Positions 27,332 to 36,160 of a stretch of 64,000 nt of DNA are shown here, piece after piece (position 1 is the first letter of the stretch; each line of letters opens with the position of its first letter). A program made the position numbers and the translations under genes. The notes below the pieces were generated by a model. The model searched no databases and was not told where the DNA came from. It was given only the letters and a program-made list of their open reading frames with translations. The stretch is from Halobellus sp. MBLA0158 (GTDB lineage Archaea; Halobacteriota; Halobacteria; Halobacteriales; Haloferacaceae): contig NZ_JBGNYA010000001.1 in the NCBI RefSeq assembly GCF_041477585.1, positions 186,001 to 250,000 on the forward strand. Direction: 5' to 3'.

Positions 27332-27688
27332 ACCCCCGATTGCGACAGGTGAAAGAAAACGCTGCCGAACCACCTTTTTACTTCGTCGGGTGCGCAGAGC
27401 GCACCCTCCTCGCAAAAAGCTGGACCAAAAAGGATCCGCGAGGCTCGCTCTGCTCGCCTCGCGGTGCGCTCACTGGAGAGTACCACTGGAACGGATACTC
27501 CACGGACGATCAGAGATCGAAGCGAAGAGTAGAGGGGTCAGCTGTCGGCGCTACCGTGATTTTATATGCGAACACGGGACCAGCGCCCCCGTGACGTAGC
27601 GAATACCCCGCGTCGGGAAGCGGTTGTCCGGCACGTCGGCGCGGGAAGCGGCGGTGCCGGCTGTTCGCCAACGATCCAGCAGTGTGCC
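27332..27688. other. Intergenic region with paired hairpins, no clear gene
   Basis: This 357-base gap has the ahcY promoter at its left edge (GTAAAAAGG on the minus strand near 27370-27379). To the right is a structured block with two perfect hairpins (27388-27406 and 27436-27464) joined by an A-rich linker (GCAAAAAGC and ACCAAAAAGG). Several short frames cross it but none has a start signal or haloarchaeal codon use throughout. The rest (27470-27688) shows nothing I can assign. Confidence 0.55.
27388..27464. repeat. Two-hairpin element, candidate dispersed repeat or ncRNA
   Basis: Hairpin one is GGGTGCGC-AGA-GCGCACCC (27388-27406, 8-bp perfect stem). Hairpin two is CCGCGAGGC, an 11-nt loop, GCCTCGCGG (27436-27464, 9-bp perfect stem). 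The A-rich linker between them is unlike the surrounding DNA. Copy number in the genome is not visible here. Confidence 0.6.
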
Positions 27689-28276
27689 TCACTCGGGGAG
27701 TGAGAACTCCAGCACGTCGCCTTCGGTGATTCCGCGATCGGTCGTCCAGTCGTAGTTGACTTCGAGGACGTACTGCCCGCGACCCGGATAGCGCTGGTCT
27801 TCGCCGTCCTCGTCGGGGGCGGGTTCGGGCGCGTGGTGGATCCGGGTGATGGTGCCGTCGCCATCGGCGTAGACGATGTCGAGCCCGAAGTCCATCTCCC
27901 GCATCACGTAGGTGTGATTGCCGACGGCGTCGTAGACGAAGAACATCCCGCGGTCCGCCGGCAGAGAGTCGGTCTCGCTCAGACCGCGATAACGGAGCTG
28001 TCCGGTGTCGGCAATAGCCGCTGTGACGGACCCGAGCAGGTCGCCGTTCGGAGACCGGACTTCCACTACTGTCGTCTCGTAGCCGCGGAAGATCGGAGTA
28101 CCGGTGGTCATATCCGCCGTCGCCGTCGGGGACGTCTCGGTACCGGTCGCCGCGACATCCGAAGTCGTATCGGACGCCGGCGTCGGCTCGGTGCCGGAAT
28201 CCGACGGGGCGCCCGCGCATCCCGACGCCCCCACAGCGGCAGCGCCGAGCAGTCCGAGGTACGTGCGACGCCGCAT
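27689..28276 (-). CDS. DUF192 Tat lipoprotein
   Basis: The N terminus MRRRTYLGLLGAAAVGASGC is a twin-arginine signal with a lipobox ending in Cys, followed by a 60-residue Ser/Thr/Asp-rich linker and a DUF192 domain (about residues 75-195; features include YRGLSETDSLPADRGMFFVY, MREMDFGLDIVYAD and GQYVLEVN). DUF192 proteins are small beta domains of unknown function, common as exported proteins. An alternative GTG at 28282 overlaps the stop of the upstream amidohydrolase by four bases (GTGA), so translation is coupled either way. The operon link to SAH salvage is positional only. Confidence 0.87.
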   Translation of the reverse strand: MRRRTYLGLLGAAAVGASGCAGAPSDSGTEPTPASDTTSDVAATGTETSPTATADMTTGTPIFRGYETTVVEVRSPNGDLLGSVTAAIADTGQLRYRGLSETDSLPADRGMFFVYDAVGNHTYVMREMDFGLDIVYADGDGTITRIHHAPEPAPDEDGEDQRYPGRGQYVLEVNYDWTTDRGITEGDVLEFSLPE

Positions 28277-28278
28277 CG

Positions 28279-29586
28279 TCACTCCGCGCGGGCGACGAGG
28301 TCCACCGCGCGCTTTCGCGCCGTCTCGACGACGCGCTCCGCATCGAGCGTCAGGACCTCTCGGTCCCGCATCAGCACCTGCCCGTCGCAGACCGTGTGCC
28401 GGACGTCAGATCCACGGACGGCGTACGCCAAGTGGCTCACGAGGTCGTGGGCGGGCGCGAGGTGCGGCGCGTCGAGGTCGACGACCGCGAGGTCGGCCGC
28501 CGCGCCGGCTTCGATCCGCCCGCCAGGGAGCGACAGCGCCGCGGCGCCGCCTTCGGTCGCCATCCGGACAGCCGCCGCAGCGGGGACGGCCGCGGCGTCG
28601 TCGGCGCCGAGCTTGCCGAGCATCGCGGCGTCCCGGAGCTCGTCGAAGAGGTCGAGGTCGTTGTTGGAGGCGGCCCCGTCGGTGCCGAGCGCGACCGTCA
28701 CGCCGGCGTCGAGGAGGTCCTGAACGGGCGCGATGCCCGAGGCGAGCTTCATATTCGACGCCGGACAGTGGACGACCGCCGCGTCCTGCTCGGCGAGGAG
28801 GTCGATCTCGGCCTCGTCGACGTGGACGCCGTGAGCGAGGAACGAGGTCTCCGAGAGGAGGCCGACGTCGTCGGCGTATTCGAGCGGCCGCTCGCCGCGT
28901 TCGTCGACGATCGGCTCGACCTCCTCGCGCGTCTCGTTCGCGTGCGTATGCACCGGGACGCCGGCGTCGCGAGCGGCGTCGACGGCCTCGCGGAGGAGCG
29001 GCTCCGCGACGGTCGTGAGCGAGTGGGGCATCACCGCCGTCCGGACCCGGCCGTCGGCGGCGCCGTCGTACTCGCGAGCGACGTCGACGCTCTCTTCGAC
29101 GTCGGCGCGGGCCGCCTCGTCGTCTTTGCCGACGGTGACGACGCCGTGGCCGAGTCGGGCACGCAGGCCGGCGCGGTCGACCGCGTCGACGATCTCGGGG
29201 ACGTGGAAGTACATATCGGCGAAGGCGGTGGTGCCCGAGCGGATCATCTCGACGAGCCCGAGTTCGGCGCCGGCGCGGACGTCCTCCGGGCCGAGTTCGG
29301 CCTCGGCCGGCCAGATGTCCTCGCGGAGCCACGCATCGAGCGGCTTGTCGTCGGCGTAGCCCCGGAGAAGCGTCATCGCGACGTGCGTGTGCGCGTTCAC
29401 GAGCCCCGGGATCACGAGGCCGCCCGCGGCGTCGAGTGTCTCGTCGACCTCGTGGTCGACCGCGAGATCCGGCCCGACAGCGTCGATGACGCCGTCGTCG
29501 CGATCGATCACCACGTCCGCGTCCACGACCTCGAAGTCCGGCCTGAGGACTCGTCCGCCGGCGACCAGGAGCGTGTTCGATGACAT
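28279..29586 (-). CDS. dadD: Amidohydrolase, 5'-deoxyadenosine/SAH deaminase type
   Basis: The 435-residue protein has the metallo-dependent hydrolase features [21 protein letters not shown] (about residues 64-84), [50 protein letters not shown] and [12 protein letters not shown], i.e. the HxH, two His and the final Asp that bind zinc. The family deaminates 5'-deoxyadenosine, 5'-methylthioadenosine and SAH to the inosine forms. Close placement near ahcY (with one lipoprotein gene between) supports recycling of adenosyl by-products. The start MSSNTLL is set by family length; a much longer minus-strand frame upstream is antisense to the aIF1A and rio1 genes. Substrate is not decidable from sequence. 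Confidence 0.88.
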   Translation of the reverse strand: MSSNTLLVAGGRVLRPDFEVVDADVVIDRDDGVIDAVGPDLAVDHEVDETLDAAGGLVIPGLVNAHTHVAMTLLRGYADDKPLDAWLREDIWPAEAELGPEDVRAGAELGLVEMIRSGTTAFADMYFHVPEIVDAVDRAGLRARLGHGVVTVGKDDEAARADVEESVDVAREYDGAADGRVRTAVMPHSLTTVAEPLLREAVDAARDAGVPVHTHANETREEVEPIVDERGERPLEYADDVGLLSETSFLAHGVHVDEAEIDLLAEQDAAVVHCPASNMKLASGIAPVQDLLDAGVTVALGTDGAASNNDLDLFDELRDAAMLGKLGADDAAAVPAAAAVRMATEGGAAALSLPGGRIEAGAAADLAVVDLDAPHLAPAHDLVSHLAYAVRGSDVRHTVCDGQVLMRDREVLTLDAERVVETARKRAVDLVARAE

Positions 29587-29739
29587 ACCGTGCGGTACCG
29601 ACGGCGCGGGTATCATACTGTCGTCTGGCGGCGGCAGAGCGCCGGCCGCGAGGCTCCCCGAACGGACCGGTACCGGGTCCCAGCGCCGGTCAGAGCCAGT
29701 CTCGCAGAACTTAAACCGGGGCGTGACGAACCTCCGCCT

Positions 29740-30030
29740 ATGAGCGACGACGAGAACGGGGGGCGACGAGACCTCCGGATGCCCGACGACGACGAGGTGT
29801 TCGCCGTCGTCACGAATATGCTCGGGGCGAACCGCGTGAAAGTCCGCTGTGCCGACGGCGTCGAGCGGACCGCGCGGATTCCCGGCCGGATGCAAAAGCG
29901 CATCTGGATCCGCGAGGACGACGTCGTCCTGGTCGAGCCCTGGGACTGGCAGGACGAGAAGGCCGACGTGGTGTGGCGCTACGAGAAGTCCGAGGCCGAC
30001 CAACTGCGCGAGGAAGGCCACATCCAGTGA
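29740..30030 (+). CDS. eif1a: Translation initiation factor aIF-1A
   Basis: A 96-residue OB-fold protein ([25 protein letters not shown], then [23 protein letters not shown]) with the standard IF1/eIF1A features. It binds the small ribosomal subunit A site and promotes start-site selection. GAACTTAAAC centred about 28 bases before the ATG gives a leaderless transcript. It heads an island with rio1 and the Dim2-like KH gene, an arrangement common in archaea. Confidence 0.96.
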   Translation: MSDDENGGRRDLRMPDDDEVFAVVTNMLGANRVKVRCADGVERTARIPGRMQKRIWIREDDVVLVEPWDWQDEKADVVWRYEKSEADQLREEGHIQ

Positions 30031-30075
30031 CCGTGCCCCGAGCGCCCGCGGCCGGACCGACGAGAGACTGATTCG

Positions 30076-31029
30076 ATGACCGACCCCGAGCGCGGTTCCG
30101 ACCCCGATCCCGACCCGGATTTCGACGACGACGAGGACTTCGGCTTCTTGGCGCCCGACGAGGTAGAAGCGCCCGGCGACGAGTGGGAGGAGATCGACGT
30201 CACCGACACCGAGGCAGACCGGATCGCCCGGCGCCGCGATCGGGAGTTCGACGAGTTCCGGAAGCGGCTGAAGGACGCCGACCAGTTCAAGGTCGAGCAG
30301 TCGGTCTTCGACGACGCCACCTTCGCGGCGATCTACAAGCTCGTCCAGGACGGCCACATCGACGCCTTCGGCGGGCCGATCTCGACGGGGAAGGAGGCGA
30401 ACGTCTATGAGGCGCTGGGGAGCCACGACGGGAGCGAGCGGGACGTCGCGGTGAAGATCTACCGCATCAACGCCTCGAACTTCCGGCAGATGCGGGAGTA
30501 CCTGGAGGGCGACCCGCGCTTCGAGGGCCTCGGCAACGACAAGAAGCAGGTCGTCCTCGCGTGGACGCGCAAGGAGTTCGCGAACCTGAAGCGGGCGCGG
30601 GAGGCCGGCGTCCGCGTCCCCGAACCGATCGCCGTCGAGCGGAACGTCCTCGTGATGGAGCTGGTCGGGCTCGTCGAAGACCGGGCGCGGCGGCTCGCCG
30701 AGGTCGACGTCGAGAACCCCGAGACGGCCTACGACGTCGTCAGCGAGTATATGCGGCGGCTCTACTCCGCAGGCTTGGTCCACGGCGACCTCTCGGAGTA
30801 CAATATGATCATCCACGACGGCGAACTCGTCGTGATCGACCTCGGCCAGGCGGTGACGGTCCACCACCCCAACGCCGACGAGTTCCTCCGGCGCGACTGC
30901 CGGAACGTGGCCGCCTTCTTCGGCCGGCAGGGGCTCGACGCGAGCGGCGACGAGCTCTACGACTTCGTCACCGCGGTCGAGCCCGAGCCCGCCGGCGAGC
31001 CCGACGGGCCGGACGTCGCCGACGGATAA
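30076..31029 (+). CDS. rio1: RIO1-type atypical serine/threonine kinase
   Basis: The 317-residue protein has the RIO fold: glycine-rich STGKEANVYEA at residues 103-113, the ATP-binding Lys in VAVKIYRI near 127, the catalytic HGDLSEYN at 236-243 and the metal-binding IDLGQ with Asp255. The first 45 residues and the last 20 are acidic. Rio1 acts in late small-subunit maturation. It follows aIF1A by 45 bases and precedes a Dim2-like KH protein, its usual functional partner, which supports the role. Confidence 0.96.
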   Translation: MTDPERGSDPDPDPDFDDDEDFGFLAPDEVEAPGDEWEEIDVTDTEADRIARRRDREFDEFRKRLKDADQFKVEQSVFDDATFAAIYKLVQDGHIDAFGGPISTGKEANVYEALGSHDGSERDVAVKIYRINASNFRQMREYLEGDPRFEGLGNDKKQVVLAWTRKEFANLKRAREAGVRVPEPIAVERNVLVMELVGLVEDRARRLAEVDVENPETAYDVVSEYMRRLYSAGLVHGDLSEYNMIIHDGELVVIDLGQAVTVHHPNADEFLRRDCRNVAAFFGRQGLDASGDELYDFVTAVEPEPAGEPDGPDVADG

Positions 31030-31087
31030 CGCTTCCGCGCCGGGGTGCGAAGGAACGCTTAAACGGCTCCACCGGGTAGCGAGGCGT

Positions 31088-31630
31088 ATGCAACACGTGA
31101 AGGTACCGCAGGATCGGATCGGCGTCCTCATCGGCGAGGGCGGCGAGACGATGCGGGAGATCGAACGCCGGGCCGAGGTGCGCCTCGACATCGACTCCGA
31201 GAGCGGCGCCGTCGCTATCGACGACGTGGGCGACCCCGTGTTGGGGATGCTCGCGCCCGACGTCGTGCGGGCGATCGGTCGCGGCTTCACCCCCGAGGCC
31301 GCGCTCTCCATCCTCGACGACGAACTGCGGACGTTCGAGCTGGTCGACCTCGAATCGCACACCCGGAACAAGAACGACCTCCAGCGGCAGAAGGGCCGAC
31401 TCATCGGCGAGAACGGCCGGACGCGAGAGCTGATGGAAGAGCTCACCGGCGCCGAGGTCGTGATCAAGGGCACGACCCTCGGCGTGATCGGACAGCCCGA
31501 GGAGGTCGAGGCGGTGCGGCGCGCGGTGGGGATGATCCTCGACGGCGCGCCCCACGGAGCCGTCTACTCGTTCCTCGAACGGAAGCACAACGAACTGACC
31601 CAGGGCTTCGACGTCCGGCAGTCCGGCTGA
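31088..31630 (+). CDS. KH-domain ribosome biogenesis protein (Dim2/Pno1-like)
   Basis: The 180-residue protein has two KH domains: RIGVLIGEGGETMREIERRAEV at about 11-32 with GxxG, and GRLIGENGRTRELMEELTGA at about 106-126. It matches archaeal Dim2, which binds the 3' end region of 16S rRNA during small-subunit maturation. CGCTTAAAC at 31056-31064 gives its own leaderless promoter about 27 bases upstream, so it can be expressed apart from rio1. The next gene converges on it. Confidence 0.92.
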   Translation: MQHVKVPQDRIGVLIGEGGETMREIERRAEVRLDIDSESGAVAIDDVGDPVLGMLAPDVVRAIGRGFTPEAALSILDDELRTFELVDLESHTRNKNDLQRQKGRLIGENGRTRELMEELTGAEVVIKGTTLGVIGQPEEVEAVRRAVGMILDGAPHGAVYSFLERKHNELTQGFDVRQSG

Positions 31631-31690
31631 GTCGGCCGCGTCGGTCCCCGCGTCCGGGCTCGGCCCCGGAGTGGGTCGTCGTCTCCGTTC

Positions 31691-32464
31691 TCAGTTCGCG
31701 CCGTACCGCTCCGAGAGGTGTCGCCGGACCCGACGCGCCGCGTCGGCGTCGAGGGTCCAGACCCCGTCCCATTCGTCGCCGTCGTCGGTCACAGCGATGA
31801 GCGCCGCGCCCTCGCCGTCCCCGTCGGCGGGCGGCGTGAACACCACGAACCACCCGTTTCTGATCTCGGGGGCGTCGTCGTTGTGGACCGTGAGCGGCGA
31901 GGACACCACCCGCTTCGGGCTCCCGAGGCCGTAGACGTGGACATCGAGGTCGGTGTGGGAAAGCTGCCGATAGGCGCGTTCAGTGCCGCGTTCGTCCGCG
32001 ATGCGGGAGAGCCGCTGGAAGCCCGTGTGGAGTTCGCCCTCGCCGTGGCGGAGCGCCATCGCCTCGATGTACCGGGAGATCTCGATGAGGAGGAGCTTCC
32101 CCTTCGTACCGGCCGGGTAGCCGCGGACGCGGAACCGCGTGCCTTCGAGGTTGTGAACGACGTCGGGGGTCTGGATCTCCGAGAGGGGCCGGGCCCCCGT
32201 GATGTAGATGTCGGAGTTGACCGCGAGGACGGAGTCGCGGACGTCGGTGAACGGGGACTCGGCGACGACGCTGCCGTCGCGCCGCAGTTGGACGATGTCC
32301 GAGTCCGAGAGGATCCGGGTGGCCTCGGAGACCGACACGGGCTGGTCCGAAAAGAGCGAATCCAGCATCCGCGCGACCATCGGCGGCTGTTCGCTGTTAA
32401 CGATCGAAAGCGACGTCTCCCGCTCTCCGGATGCGAATTCCTCGATGAAGTCCCGGAGTGCCAT
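31691..32464 (-). CDS. TbsP-like transcriptional regulator (DUF5821)
   Basis: The 257-residue soluble protein begins MALRDFIEEFASGERETSLS and contains a degenerate HTH-like region (about residues 38-65) and a beta-rich remainder. I recall this as the haloarchaeal DUF5821 family including TbsP, which acts with TrmB on sugar-metabolism genes such as gapII in Haloferax; the match is from memory. A ribosome-binding GGAGGG lies 5 bases before the ATG, and a TAATAT element sits about 26 bases upstream, so both leadered and leaderless starts are conceivable. It is divergent from the thermosome gene. Confidence 0.7.
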   Translation of the reverse strand: MALRDFIEEFASGERETSLSIVNSEQPPMVARMLDSLFSDQPVSVSEATRILSDSDIVQLRRDGSVVAESPFTDVRDSVLAVNSDIYITGARPLSEIQTPDVVHNLEGTRFRVRGYPAGTKGKLLLIEISRYIEAMALRHGEGELHTGFQRLSRIADERGTERAYRQLSHTDLDVHVYGLGSPKRVVSSPLTVHNDDAPEIRNGWFVVFTPPADGDGEGAALIAVTDDGDEWDGVWTLDADAARRVRRHLSERYGAN

Positions 32465-32573
32465 TGCACCCTCCTAAGACCACTCCCGATATTAGCGCTT
32501 TGGCACGGTATCACGTTCGATAACCACCGATACGGGCTTCCGACGGATACGGGGCCCAGAACGGGAGAAAAAC

Positions 32574-32608
32574 AATATAAAAGCACTCGATGTGGTAGTC
32601 GTTACCAC
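32574..32608 (+). promoter_or_regulatory. Second TATA element with inverted repeat upstream of the thermosome gene
   Basis: AATATAAAAG (32574-32583) is followed by GTGGTA-GTCGT-TACCAC (32592-32608), an inverted repeat that covers the predicted start point near 32604. It lies about 80 bases upstream of the likely main thermosome promoter. Confidence 0.5.
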
Positions 32609-32651
32609 GGACATTCGCCCGTCGGAGGGCCTCTCCCGGACCGGTAGCGTT

Positions 32652-32663
32652 ACTTTTTTATAG
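32652..32663 (+). promoter_or_regulatory. Main TATA element of the thermosome gene
   Basis: CTTTTTTATAGA lies about 30 bases upstream of the ATG at 32689, a strong archaeal TATA match, giving a short leader. Confidence 0.7.
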
Positions 32664-32688
32664 AATCACAAACAATCAACGGGCGACT

Positions 32689-34368
32689 ATGTCTCAGCGA
32701 ATGCAGCAGGGCCAGCCCATGATCATTCTGGGCGAGGACTCCCAGCGCACACAGGGGAAGGACGCGCAGTCGATGAACATCTCGGCCGGCAAAGCCGTCG
32801 CCGAGTCCGTCCGGACCACGCTGGGTCCGAAAGGGATGGACAAGATGCTCGTCGACTCCGGCGGGTCCGTCGTCGTGACCAACGACGGCGTAACCATCCT
32901 CAAGGAGATGGACATCGACCACCCGGCGGCGAACATGATCGTCGAGGTCTCCGAGACCCAGGAGGACGAGGTCGGAGACGGAACGACGACCGCCGTCGTC
33001 GTGGCCGGTGAGCTCCTCGATCAGGCCGAAGAGCTCATCGAGCAGGACGTCCACGCGACCACCATCGCCCAGGGCTACCGCCAGGCTGCAGAGAAGGCCA
33101 AGGAGATCCTCGAGGAGAACGCCATCGAGGTCTCGAAGGAGGACCGCGAGACGCTCGTCAAGATCGCCGAGACGGCGATGACGGGCAAGGGCGCAGAGTC
33201 CTCGAAGGACCAGCTCGCCGAGCTCGTCGTCGACGCCGTGCTGGCGGTCGCCGACGAGAACTCCGTCGACACCGACAACGTCTCCGTCGAGAAGGTCGTC
33301 GGCGGCGCCATCGAGAACTCCGAGCTCGTCGAGGGCGTCATCGTGGACAAAGAGCGCGTCCACGAGAACATGCCCTTCGGCGTCGAGGACGCCGACGTCG
33401 CGCTGTTCGACGGCGCGCTGGAGGTCCGCGAGACGGAGATCGACGCCGAGGTCAACGTCACCGACCCCGACCAGCTCCAGCAGTTCCTCGACCAGGAAGA
33501 AGAACAGCTCAAGGAGATGGTCGACAAGCTCGTCGACGTCGGCGCCGACGTCGTCTTCGTCGGTGACGGCATCGACGACATGGCCCAGCACTACCTCGCG
33601 AAGGAGGGTATTCTGGCCGTTCGCCGCGCGAAGTCCTCCGACCTGAAGAAGCTCGCCCGCGCGACCGGCGGCAACGTCGTCGGCTCGCTCGACGACATCG
33701 AGGCCGACGACCTCGGCTTCGCCGGCTCCGTCGCCCAGAAGGACATCGGCGGCGACGAGCGCATCTTCGTCGAGGACGTCGAGGACGCCAAATCCGTCAC
33801 GCTCATCCTCCGCGGCGGCACCGAGCACGTCGTCGACGAGCTTGAACGCGCCATCGAGGACTCCCTGGGCGTCGTGAAGACGACCCTCAACGACGGCAAG
33901 GTCCTGCCCGGCGGCGGCGCGCCGGAGACCGAACTGTCGATGGAGCTCGGCGAGTTCGCCAGCTCCGTCGGCGGCCGCGAGCAGCTCGCGATCGAGGCGT
34001 TCACCGAGGCGCTCGACGTCATCCCGCGCACCCTCGCCGAGAACGCCGGCCTCGACCCCATCGAGTCGCTCGTCAACCTCCGCAAGGAGCACGCTGACGG
34101 CGATATCGGTGCGGGCCTGGACGCCTACACCGGCGAGATCGTCAACATGGAGGACGACGGCGTCGTCGAACCCCTCCGCGTCAAGACGCAGGCCATCGAG
34201 TCCGCCACCGAGGCGGCCGTGATGATCCTCCGCATCGACGACGTCATCGCCGCCGGCGACCTCAAGGGCGGCGGCAGCGACGACGGCGGCGACGAGGGCG
34301 GCGCGCCCGGCGGCGCCGGCGGTATGGGCGGCATGGGCGGCATGGGCGGTATGGGCGGCGCAATGTAA
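32689..34368 (+). CDS. thsA: Thermosome subunit (group II chaperonin)
   Basis: The 559-residue protein has all chaperonin landmarks: [17 protein letters not shown] near residue 44, [10 protein letters not shown], the ATPase motif [17 protein letters not shown] at about 90-106, [28 protein letters not shown] near residue 406 and a Gly-Met rich tail (GGMGGMGG repeats). It assembles into the eight-fold double ring that folds cytosolic proteins. The preceding TATA element is strong, and a second TATA with an inverted repeat lies further upstream, which could allow heat or stress control. Other subunits are not in this window. Confidence 0.97.
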   Translation: MSQRMQQGQPMIILGEDSQRTQGKDAQSMNISAGKAVAESVRTTLGPKGMDKMLVDSGGSVVVTNDGVTILKEMDIDHPAANMIVEVSETQEDEVGDGTTTAVVVAGELLDQAEELIEQDVHATTIAQGYRQAAEKAKEILEENAIEVSKEDRETLVKIAETAMTGKGAESSKDQLAELVVDAVLAVADENSVDTDNVSVEKVVGGAIENSELVEGVIVDKERVHENMPFGVEDADVALFDGALEVRETEIDAEVNVTDPDQLQQFLDQEEEQLKEMVDKLVDVGADVVFVGDGIDDMAQHYLAKEGILAVRRAKSSDLKKLARATGGNVVGSLDDIEADDLGFAGSVAQKDIGGDERIFVEDVEDAKSVTLILRGGTEHVVDELERAIEDSLGVVKTTLNDGKVLPGGGAPETELSMELGEFASSVGGREQLAIEAFTEALDVIPRTLAENAGLDPIESLVNLRKEHADGDIGAGLDAYTGEIVNMEDDGVVEPLRVKTQAIESATEAAVMILRIDDVIAAGDLKGGGSDDGGDEGGAPGGAGGMGGMGGMGGMGGAM

Positions 34369-34637
34369 GCGTCGGCTCCAGGCCAACACCCACCCCCCCA
34401 CCGACCGCAGTTCAGTACCGCCCGCCGAACGCCAGCGACCGATTTTCTTCGCGAACGGACCGCGTAGCGGTAGCGCCGTCGCTTGAGACGGCGTCGTCGA
34501 CGAGGAGTGTCCGGATTGCGGTCGCTCGCTGGCGCACAGCCGAGGCGACGAGTGAGGGGCAAGAGGGACCCGATCCGGAATGCGAAAGAGGGAAACGGAG
34601 AGCGAAGAACGAAAAGCGAGACGGCGAGCGGCGACGG

Positions 34638-34802
34638 TTACTCGGTCCGGTCGATGTCGATCTGCTCGCGGATCGCGGCCAGTTCCTCGGAGTCCGCGAG
34701 CGCTTCGACCTGCGTCCGGAAGTGCCGCTCACACAGCCCGACCTTGATTCCGTCCTTCTCCGCGGCGTACGCGGCATCCCGGTCGCAGTAGTGGCACTTC
34801 AT
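34638..34802 (-). CDS. Small zinc-finger protein, 54 residues
   Basis: This short gene reads MKCHYCDRDAAYAAEKDGIK, then VGLCERHF and an acidic, helical end (EALADSEELAAIREQIDID). CxxC plus CxxH make a zinc site. The start is supported by GTTAAAC on the minus strand (34826-34832), 26 bases upstream, giving a leaderless mRNA. I recall it as one of the haloarchaeal small zinc-finger families (DUF6757 type), but that is from memory. It is read away from the thermosome gene. Function unknown; small halophile zinc fingers often affect motility or biofilm, which is only a hint. Confidence 0.72.
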   Translation of the reverse strand: MKCHYCDRDAAYAAEKDGIKVGLCERHFRTQVEALADSEELAAIREQIDIDRTE

Positions 34803-34868
34803 ACGAGAGGCTTCGTTCTCGATGGGGTTTAACTCTATGCTCCCGGCTATCTCGGCCGAGAACGGGCG

Positions 34869-35699
34869 TCATACACCCGGCAGACGAGCGGCGAACGCGT
34901 CGAAGTCAGCCGCCGGCGGCCCGGCCACGCCGAGGGTCCGGTCGTGGGCGTCGGAGCCGCCGGTCCGGACGAGGTCGGCCTCCTCGGCCACGCGATCGAC
35001 CAGGGCGGGATCCTCGCGCTCGGCGCTCGATCCGCTGTAGGGGTAGTACCGCTCGACGGCGTCCAGATCGCGGGCCAGATCGAGCGCGGCGTCCGGGTCG
35101 GGATAGCGGAACGGGTGGGCGAGGCCGACGACCGCACACGACTCCCGGAGCACCTCGACGCCGGTCGCGGCGTCGGGGACGTAGCGTTCGACGTAGCAAG
35201 GGCCGTCGTCGCCGATCAGGTGCTCGAAGGCGCCTTTGTAGTCGTACGAGGCGTCGCTCTCGGCGATGGCGCGGGCGATGGTCGGCCGGCCGAGGCCCTC
35301 GCGGAGTTCGACGTCGAGCGTGACGTCAAGATGGGCTTCGACCTTCCGGACGATCTCGGCCCCGCGGCGCTTCCTGTCTTCTTGGATCCGGTCTGTGACC
35401 GACCGGAGCCCCCCGGTCGCCTCGACGCCGTAGCCCAGGAGGTCGAGCCGCTGGTCGCCGGCGTCGACGCGGAGTTCGATCCCGCGGATCACGGTCACGC
35501 CCTCTCGGGTCGTCACCGGGGCGTCCAGCTCCGGGTGAATCCGGTCGTGATCGGTGACCGCGACGACGTCGACGCCGCCCTCGCGCGCGGCGGCCGCGAG
35601 GTCCGGGACCGTCAGGACGCCGTCCGACGCCGTCGTGTGGACGTGGAGATCGGCCGACGGCGCCGGGCCGTCGGGATCGCCGTGTCGGTCGAGAGGCAC
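34869..35699 (-). CDS. PHP-domain phosphoesterase
   Basis: The 276-residue protein has the PHP metal motifs: DLHVHTTASDG at about residues 17-27, VTDHDRIHPE at 47-56, VIRGIEL, GLAHPFRYP near 193-201 and GGSDAHDRTLG near 247-257. These bind the trinuclear metal site of PHP phosphatases and of nucleases such as YciV/RNase AM. It resembles the latter group in length. The GTG at 35699 is chosen because AATAAAG on the minus strand about 26 bases upstream gives leaderless initiation there. A second PHP gene lies at 39.96 kb. Confidence 0.88.
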   Translation of the reverse strand: MPLDRHGDPDGPAPSADLHVHTTASDGVLTVPDLAAAAREGGVDVVAVTDHDRIHPELDAPVTTREGVTVIRGIELRVDAGDQRLDLLGYGVEATGGLRSVTDRIQEDRKRRGAEIVRKVEAHLDVTLDVELREGLGRPTIARAIAESDASYDYKGAFEHLIGDDGPCYVERYVPDAATGVEVLRESCAVVGLAHPFRYPDPDAALDLARDLDAVERYYPYSGSSAEREDPALVDRVAEEADLVRTGGSDAHDRTLGVAGPPAADFDAFAARLPGV

Positions 35700-35740
35700 A
35701 GTGGGGCGTCGGCGACGGAGCGCTTTATTCCTTGTGTGGT

Positions 35741-35825
35741 GAGCAAATTCATATTAGTGACGTAATATTTGATATTAGGATATATTACGTATTAATCTTC
35801 TACAAATACCATAACAGAAAACCAT
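35741..35825. promoter_or_regulatory. AT-rich intergenic stretch with 9-bp inverted repeat
   Basis: In a window of about 68 percent GC, this stretch is overwhelmingly A/T. ACGTAATAT (35760-35768) and its exact reverse complement ATATTACGT (35782-35790) are separated by 13 bases, and three ATATTA copies overlap. The block lies between the two divergent gene starts (35699 and 35857) and just before the CATTAAGA TATA-like element (35822-35830). Confidence 0.65.
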
Positions 35826-35856
35826 TAAGAACCTCCGGCATGCAGATACGGGTGCA

Positions 35857-36141
35857 ATGCGCTTGAACCGCACCGGCGAACTCATCGACGCTCACGAGTT
35901 CCCGGCGACGACCGAGGAACTCATCGAGGCGTACGGCGACCAGACTATCGAACTCCCCAACGGGTCCGCCCGCCTCGGAGACGTACTCGCCCGTGCGGGT
36001 TCGGAGACCTACACGGACGCCGACGACGCCCGCTCGGCCCTTCACTGCGGGCTCGGCCACGAGGCCATCGGCCGACGGTATTACAGCGACCGCGACGCCT
36101 ACGCGATGGGCGAGGACGGTCCACAGCAGGTCTCCTTCTGA
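35857..36141 (+). CDS. DUF5789-type small haloarchaeal protein
   Basis: The 94-residue protein MRLNRTGELIDAHEFPATTE matches my memory of the DUF5789 group, a small conserved halophile family without known function. It is acidic, has one short helix (TTEELIEAYGD) and a central ELPNGSARLGDVLARAG segment. Its expression is probably controlled by the AT-rich inverted repeat upstream. It converges on the DUF5784-type gene 19 bases away. Confidence 0.75.
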   Translation: MRLNRTGELIDAHEFPATTEELIEAYGDQTIELPNGSARLGDVLARAGSETYTDADDARSALHCGLGHEAIGRRYYSDRDAYAMGEDGPQQVSF

Positions 36142-36160
36142 AGCGACCGAAGCGAATTTC

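Noticed and set aside
27310-27594. 94-residue plus-strand frame across the hairpin pair
   Set aside because: The protein has no family, crosses both hairpins and starts within the ahcY start region; kept only as intergenic structure.
28279-31473. 1064-residue minus-strand frame extending the amidohydrolase
   Set aside because: It crosses aIF1A and rio1 antisense; the family start is at 29586.
34369-34637. Gene between the thermosome and the small zinc finger
   Set aside because: Only a purine-rich stretch and a short hairpin (34474-34493) are seen; overlapping frames have no starts or motifs.
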